DNA of 64,000 bases from Roseburia lenta (GTDB taxonomy: Bacteria; Bacillota; Clostridia; Lachnospirales; Lachnospiraceae), in assembly GCF_014287435.1 (NCBI RefSeq), contig NZ_JACOPG010000001.1, forward strand, positions 372,001 through 436,000. Direction: 5' to 3'. Below, one piece after another: positions 59,327-64,000 of this stretch (position 1 is the stretch's first letter; the number at the start of each line of letters is the position of its first letter). Made by a program: the position numbers and the translations under genes. Under the pieces are notes generated by a model. That model was not told the DNA's origin and did no database searches. It was given only the letters and a program-made list of their open reading frames with translations.

Positions 59327-60331
59327 CTATGCCCGCGCATCCTCTCTTTTGACCATCATGACGATGACGACCGGCACCAAAAGCACAGCCGTCACCGAAC
59401 TGATACTGATCTCTGTCGGGGCGAACAGGCTTCTGGCAATGCCATCACAAAAAAGGGTCACGGCCGCTCCTCCCAAAAAACAACCCGGGATCAGATAAAG
59501 CGGTCTTGCCGTTTTCATCGCCTGCTTGACCAGATGCGGAACGGCAATCCCCACAAAGGAGATAGGTCCCGCAAAGGCTGTCACACAGCCGGACAAAAGG
59601 CTGGATAAAAGAATCAAAAGGATGCGGAGCAGACGAATGTTGACGCCCATGTTTCTGGCGTATGCTTCTCCCATCTGATAAGCTCCGATCGGTTTTGCCA
59701 TAAAAAAGGTGGCTAAGACCGTAAGTGTGACTAAGACGACGATCATGCCTACATCCTTCCAGTCCGTACCGGAAAAACTGCCCATAGACCAGTTGTGGAG
59801 GTTGACGATATTGGAATCTGACGCGAAAGTCACCATAAAGTCTGTGATAGCGGAACAGATATAACCGATCATAATACCACACACGACCAAAAGCGACATC
59901 TTCTGTACGCGCATGGATAAGAGCAGGACAAAGCCCATGGCAAGCAAGGAGCCGATAAAGGCTGCCGCCACCATGCCAAGGGAGGATATCTGCATGCCTC
60001 TTTCCAAACACAGGATCATTGCCACGGCGACCAACATTTTCGCTCCGGAAGAAATACCAAGCACATAAGGACCTGCAATAGGATTTTGGAAAAAGGTCTG
60101 GAGCAGGAAGCCGGATACCGCCAAGGCTCCTCCCAAAAAGAGAGCCGCCAGAAGGCGGGGCATGCGAATATCCCACACAATATGATAAAAGGTGCCTTCT
60201 CTTGTCTGGCGGAGCAATACCTGCCACATCTGCATGCCATCCACCGACACACTGCCGGAAGTGACATTCCAGATCACCAGCAAAAGCAAGGCTATGATAA
60301 GACCTGTCATTGTCACGATAAATCGTTTCAT
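59327..60331 (-). CDS. btuC: ABC transporter permease, FecCD/BtuC family
   Basis: 334 residues with about nine or ten membrane helices: IRMPRLLAALFLGGALAVSG, FQNPIAGPYVLGISSGA and the ATPase-contact loop FVGIAVPHLVKQAM are family marks. It is the channel for cobalamin or cobinamide import and is coupled to BtuD and BtuF. It has GGAAAAGACAG upstream. Confidence 0.9.
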   Translation of the reverse strand: MKRFIVTMTGLIIALLLLVIWNVTSGSVSVDGMQMWQVLLRQTREGTFYHIVWDIRMPRLLAALFLGGALAVSGFLLQTFFQNPIAGPYVLGISSGAKMLVAVAMILCLERGMQISSLGMVAAAFIGSLLAMGFVLLLSMRVQKMSLLVVCGIMIGYICSAITDFMVTFASDSNIVNLHNWSMGSFSGTDWKDVGMIVVLVTLTVLATFFMAKPIGAYQMGEAYARNMGVNIRLLRILLILLSSLLSGCVTAFAGPISFVGIAVPHLVKQAMKTARPLYLIPGCFLGGAAVTLFCDGIARSLFAPTEISISSVTAVLLVPVVIVMMVKREDARA

Positions 60332-60342
60332 CTGTCTTTTCC

Positions 60343-61491
60343 TCAGTTCAATTTCTTTAAATAGGTCAGGTCTGCATCCGCATCCCCAAGGACATTATGC
60401 ATGTCCTCCACAAACTCTGCCATACCGGTCGACTCTTGGAAAAAGTTCTTGCCGGTGCAATAGACATTGCCTTTTTTTACGGCGTCAAACTGCGCAAACA
60501 GGCTGTTTTTTGCCAAAAGTTCGTCTATGCTTGTGATCTCTCCTTCGATCGCACTGTTGTAGATCAGAATATCTGCACTCTGTGCGGCATTATAAAAATC
60601 TTCCATCTGCATATTCATGGTCGAAAGTGCATTTTCTTCCTCGGGAACCACATCTGCCAAAGCATAATTGCCGCCCGCCATGGTGATCATCTGGGTAATG
60701 TAATCTCCGGGCTTTCTGACATTGATGGCTCCACTGGAATTGACCGAGAAAAAGGCGACTGTCTTACCGGTATTTGCCTGATCAAGCAGTGGCGTGATCT
60801 GTTCCACCTGGCTGTCAAAATAAGCGTTTGCCTCATCCAGAGCATCAAACAAAAGACCATAGAGTTTGATCCACTCCAACCTTCCCAAAGGATGCGTTTC
60901 ATAGGACGACCGCTCGACCAGCACCGGAATGCCCAGTTCTTCCAGTTTTTCTTTTACTTCCGGTGTGTGATAGATCATGGTATTTTCGATGGCAAGATTG
61001 CAGCCTTCATTTAAGATGCACTCATAATCCGGGGCACTGTACTTGCCGGCATAGATCATATTGCCTGCCTCGATCGCCTCTTTTGCCTCTGTGATATACC
61101 AGTCCTTTGCCTTGGAGCCGGACAAGCGGATATAAGATATGCAGTCTAACTGACGGATCAGGTCCATGACCGAGGTCGACACCAGATAGGTCTTATCCAG
61201 TGGCTGCTGCAAAGCCACGACATCTTCCGGCAGATTCTTTGGTAGGTCTTTGCCCTCCGGCACCAACAGAAAGTGCTGGTCCTCTCCTATGGTGATCAGG
61301 GAATAATCTCCATAATATTCCACCTGATACTGGGTCGCATACGCCAGCGTCATCTGACCTGTCTTCTCTAAACTATCAAAGGCTATCTTGTCCGTAGTAT
61401 CAGACTGACTCTGCACGCCACATGCGCCCAGAGTCAGCATCATAACCACAGCAAGCAGCAAACTGATCCATCTTTTATATCTCAATCTCAT
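60343..61491 (-). CDS. btuF: corrinoid ABC transporter substrate-binding lipoprotein
   Basis: 382 residues. The signal peptide (MRLRYKRWISLLLAVVMMLT) ends in the lipobox LGAC, so the mature protein is anchored outside the membrane by Cys. The rest is a two-lobed metal-chelate binding fold (FSVNSSGAINVRKPGDYIT; a long central helix). The Met at 61491 is used; an upstream TTG would overlap the previous gene. Its ligand, cobalamin or a precursor, is inferred from the operon. Confidence 0.85.
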   Translation of the reverse strand: MRLRYKRWISLLLAVVMMLTLGACGVQSQSDTTDKIAFDSLEKTGQMTLAYATQYQVEYYGDYSLITIGEDQHFLLVPEGKDLPKNLPEDVVALQQPLDKTYLVSTSVMDLIRQLDCISYIRLSGSKAKDWYITEAKEAIEAGNMIYAGKYSAPDYECILNEGCNLAIENTMIYHTPEVKEKLEELGIPVLVERSSYETHPLGRLEWIKLYGLLFDALDEANAYFDSQVEQITPLLDQANTGKTVAFFSVNSSGAINVRKPGDYITQMITMAGGNYALADVVPEEENALSTMNMQMEDFYNAAQSADILIYNSAIEGEITSIDELLAKNSLFAQFDAVKKGNVYCTGKNFFQESTGMAEFVEDMHNVLGDADADLTYLKKLN

Positions 61492-61504
61492 CTTGCAACG
61501 GTTC

Positions 61505-61936
61505 CTATTCTTCAATGTCTATTAACGAAAAATTCAAGGTATATTCAATCTCGTGTGGCTGGCTCATAGCCGTCGTATCACCCACAACAGATAATGGCTG
61601 ATCCAGATCGTCTACCGGTATCGTAAAGGTTGAACCCTCTCCGTCTGCCGCCTCGTTTAAATACTTTTCTCCACCGACCAGCATATAGTCATAATGACTG
61701 CTGCTCCAGATGATCGTTGCGGTGATCTTACCGTTCTTGACCGTGATCTGTGTCGGGGAAACGACCGTTGCCCGTCCAGTGCCGCCTTCTAATGTCACTT
61801 CCACATTGTAAGTGCCATCCGCCAGGCTATCGTCTTTTTTTGTGCCACATCCCCATAAGGAAAGCAGTAAAAAGACAGATAAGAGAGAGACTGCCAGTCC
61901 TTGTTTTATATGTCCTTGTTTTCTCTGTACTTCCAT
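61505..61936 (-). CDS. surface lipoprotein with a NEAT-like beta domain, 143 aa
   Basis: The signal peptide ends in the lipobox LWGC. The mature part (ADGTYNVEVTLEGGTGRATV; ITVKNGKITATIIWSSSHYD) is beta-rich and is related to the last 130 residues of the CbiK-like protein encoded next to it (DGTYQVKFTT; LTVKNGKMTIHISL). The pattern DGTYxV...VKNGK resembles NEAT haem-binding domains, which is only a resemblance. Location between cbiK and btuF suggests capture of a tetrapyrrole or corrinoid on the cell surface. Confidence 0.65.
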   Translation of the reverse strand: MEVQRKQGHIKQGLAVSLLSVFLLLSLWGCGTKKDDSLADGTYNVEVTLEGGTGRATVVSPTQITVKNGKITATIIWSSSHYDYMLVGGEKYLNEAADGEGSTFTIPVDDLDQPLSVVGDTTAMSQPHEIEYTLNFSLIDIEE

Positions 61937-61966
61937 GATGTCTTACTTCCTTATATCAAGTAATGT

Positions 61967-63550
61967 CTACTGTGGACTTGCAACGCTGACCTTGTGATCG
62001 TACCAGGTACCCTTGGTTCCAAGAAGTGCCAGATCAAATTCCTTGTCCAGATATGGTACCGGAACATCAAATCCATTAACTTCTTCGGTAGATCCGTCGC
62101 TATAAGTAACGGTATCACTTGTTGGCTGCAATACGTTCTTGCTGTCTTTTTCGGCATCTGCTGCCAGACCTTCATACAGGTTGACAATCTTCTTTGATGT
62201 CAAAGAAATGTGAATGGTCATCTTGCCATTTTTTACGGTAAGTTCTCCCATACCATTGTTTGCTTCATTTACATGAAACATACTGCTGTCGGTTGTAAAC
62301 TTTACCTGATAAGTACCGTCAGCAAGCGCAGATGTGCCGGCAGACGCATTGTCTGCTGGCTCAACTACTACACCTGAAGATGTAACGGCATCTTTAGTAT
62401 GCTCTACATAGATCTGCTGGATGGCTTCGATCTCACCCAGTCCTGCGATCTGACATTCTACAGAATCAAACGCCTTAGAAGCCTCAAACTGGCTCTTCCA
62501 AGAATCATCATCATCCCCTGCCATATCGTTATTTGCATGATCTCCGGCTACCACCATCAGTGGGCGAAGGATAACTTTCTTGTAACCTGCTTCCTTTACA
62601 GCCTCGATCACGCTTTCACAAGCGGTCTCTTCCGGCTCGCCCTCTACGGTTCCGATAAATACATTATCATAACCAAGGTCTGCCATCTGAGAAGCCATCT
62701 GGGAATAAGAGACCTTTGCTGTATGAGAAGTACCATGTCCCATAAATACAAATGCAACGCCGTCTTCCTTTGCAGCCTCTAAAGAATCATACTCAGCCGT
62801 CTTTACAGCCTCTGCTGTGATTGCTTCTGCAACTGCCTTCTTGTCAGCATTGACAGTTGCTGTATCCTCTCCAACCTCACCAAGAAGTGGCTCTGCAACC
62901 GTTACGGAATCAAACTTATCCTTGTATTCATTTACTGCTTCTACTAACTCATCATACTCTGCACCATGCATAAGGTGTGTCGGCTGAACAACTAAGTTCT
63001 TAACGCCATTGTCTACAGCACGCTCTAATGCCTGATCCATATTGTCGATCTTTTCGCCATCTCTTGCCTGCACATGGTTGATGATGATCTGTGCTGTAAA
63101 GGCACGTCTTACTGACCAGCCCGGATTTGCCTCTGCGATCGCCTTTTCTACACCACCGATGTCTGCGACACGGCTATCGTTAAAGGATGTACCAAAACTT
63201 ACAACGAGGATTTCATTTGCGCCGATGTCATCCTGGTTCAAAGGATCATCCTTAGATGCATCCCCGGTATCTCTTCCAAAATAATCCGGATCTGCATTCT
63301 CACCACTGACAAGTTCTTTCTGTGCATCTGTCAAAGCATCCCATGCCTTCTTGGCAGCCTCGCACTGCTCGTCTGTCTTGTCTGTTCTCTCCTGCACATA
63401 AATGGCATCGATCAGATCTGCAACCTTATCTGCTGCTTCCTGATCGCTTGTGGTATTGTCTGTCTTTGCGGTATCTTTGTTACCACAGCCAGTCATCATA
63501 CTAAAGGCCAGCATACATACCATCACGAGTGATACTACTTTTTTCTTCAT
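61967..63550 (-). CDS. cbiK: exported CbiK-like cobaltochelatase lipoprotein fused to a NEAT-like domain
   Basis: 527 residues. The signal peptide ends in the lipobox MMTGC. After a helical segment (residues 35-85), residues 110-395 are a sirohydrochlorin cobaltochelatase fold: VVSFGTSFNDSR, the catalytic His in VQPTHLMHGAEYDE, FMGHGTSH and the ligand His in VVAGDHANNDMAGDD. Residues 405-527 are a beta domain (ALADGTYQVKFTT, LTVKNGKMTIHI) shared with the neighbouring lipoprotein. Chelation normally occurs in the cytoplasm; export resembles the periplasmic CbiK of Desulfovibrio. It may instead handle haem or corrinoids at the surface. First gene after the riboswitch. Confidence 0.8.
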   Translation of the reverse strand: MKKKVVSLVMVCMLAFSMMTGCGNKDTAKTDNTTSDQEAADKVADLIDAIYVQERTDKTDEQCEAAKKAWDALTDAQKELVSGENADPDYFGRDTGDASKDDPLNQDDIGANEILVVSFGTSFNDSRVADIGGVEKAIAEANPGWSVRRAFTAQIIINHVQARDGEKIDNMDQALERAVDNGVKNLVVQPTHLMHGAEYDELVEAVNEYKDKFDSVTVAEPLLGEVGEDTATVNADKKAVAEAITAEAVKTAEYDSLEAAKEDGVAFVFMGHGTSHTAKVSYSQMASQMADLGYDNVFIGTVEGEPEETACESVIEAVKEAGYKKVILRPLMVVAGDHANNDMAGDDDDSWKSQFEASKAFDSVECQIAGLGEIEAIQQIYVEHTKDAVTSSGVVVEPADNASAGTSALADGTYQVKFTTDSSMFHVNEANNGMGELTVKNGKMTIHISLTSKKIVNLYEGLAADAEKDSKNVLQPTSDTVTYSDGSTEEVNGFDVPVPYLDKEFDLALLGTKGTWYDHKVSVASPQ

Positions 63551-63621
63551 TGTCTTCCTCCTAATTTTTATCGCTTTTCCATAGGTAGGACGCAGGGCAT
63601 ACAGATCTGAAAAAGCGACAC

Positions 63622-63660
63622 TAAAAGAAAAACTCTGTCCTATTAATAATTAAGAACAGA
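63622..63660 (-). terminator. riboswitch-controlled intrinsic terminator
   Basis: On the minus strand CTCTGTTCT pairs with AGGACAGAG (one wobble) around a T/A-rich loop, followed by TTTTTCTTTT. It lies between the riboswitch aptamer and cbiK. Confidence 0.8.
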
Positions 63661-63764
63661 GTAATCATCAAATATTATGTAAACAAATAAATCCGCACAC
63701 AAAAAGATATGCAACTTGCTTGCGTTACATAAAACAGTACGACCAATTACTCGTGATCCGGAAT

Positions 63765-63958
63765 GACTCCTGTACCAAACAACTGGCAGGTTTCCTGGCT
63801 GAAAGATCATCACACGGCTTTTACCTTCCCAATGCAAGGCATCAGTGGCATAAACAAAAGCCGCACTCCCTAATCACAGTGACGAGATCGTACAGGAATC
63901 ACACCTGTTTCCCTTTTAACCCTTTCTCAAGCATAAAGATCCTTGGAAGGGCACCAAT
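63765..63958 (-). promoter_or_regulatory. adenosylcobalamin riboswitch
   Basis: Reading the minus strand, the conserved series occurs in order: GGTGCCC near 63955, AAAGGGAAACAGGTGTGATTC, CACTGTGATTAGGGAGTGC, GCCACTGATG, GGGAAGG and the B12 box AGCCAGGAAACCTGCC at 63785-63800. Together with the terminator downstream it predicts that high adenosylcobalamin stops transcription of the whole operon. The remaining sequence at 63,959-64,000 holds no further feature I can name. Confidence 0.95.
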
Positions 63959-64000
63959 TATTTCTCTATGAAATTCGATTTATTCTATCACATTCTACCC

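Overview
The window looks like chromosomal DNA of an anaerobic gut Firmicute, most probably a Lachnospiraceae (Clostridia). The reasons are the gene set (a DUF5716/DUF5717 pair, NfnAB, GPH-type sugar symporters with GH78 and GH2 glycosidases, a complete anaerobic cobalamin pathway), strong AGGAGG ribosome sites, and a Tn916/IME-type resistance element. I found no rRNA, tRNA or CRISPR. Family names rest on motifs I could read; no database search was run.

Layout. (1) 1-11,435, housekeeping: a DUF5716-DUF5717 operon, a divergent threonine-phosphate decarboxylase/HisC-like aminotransferase, the electron-bifurcating transhydrogenase NfnAB, two CobW-type metal GTPases (one with a His-rich metal tail) and a LUD-domain protein. 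(2) 11,437-20,711, a rhamnoside-use island (GH78 rhamnosidase, GPH symporter, two related alpha/beta hydrolases, AraC regulator) set between a broken 3' piece and an intact copy of a low-molecular-weight protein tyrosine phosphatase (LMW-PTP) gene. (3) about 21,164-34,147, a decayed, mosaic mobile element. It sits at the 5' end of the LMW-PTP gene, whose first codons are repeated at both ends. It carries a relaxase fused in frame to the C-terminal half of a tyrosine integrase, mobC, an oriT-like region, a candidate type I toxin-antisense RNA pair, erm(B) with its leader peptide, an IS256-family remnant, primase/integrase/replication-protein fragments, an excisionase-like gene, a DUF6076-like gene and a two-gene restriction-modification system in which nuclease and methylase are one protein. 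(4) 34,530-42,552: a second GPH symporter, an alpha/beta hydrolase, a GH2 glycosidase, a PF09818-type ABC ATPase and an amidohydrolase. (5) 42,649-63,960: one apparently continuous 21-gene cobalamin operon, led by an adenosylcobalamin riboswitch and intrinsic terminator.

How the genes work together. The cobalamin operon combines uptake (BtuFCD plus surface lipoproteins, including an exported CbiK-like chelatase) with the anaerobic corrin ring pathway (CbiL, CbiH, CbiF, CbiG, CbiD, CbiET-CobK, CbiC, CbiA), amidation (CbiP), side-chain assembly (CobD, CbiB) and nucleotide-loop assembly (CobU, CobT, CobS, CobC), all apparently shut off by cobalamin through one leader. The rhamnoside island is a glycoside-release, uptake and regulation unit. 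The mobile element contributes macrolide-lincosamide-streptogramin resistance and DNA restriction, but its own integrase is split.

The strongest candidate for something undescribed is the small locus at 24,769-25,163: a 38-residue membrane peptide whose Shine-Dalgarno/start region is perfectly complementary over 12 bases to a short, independently promoted and terminated RNA just downstream on the same strand.
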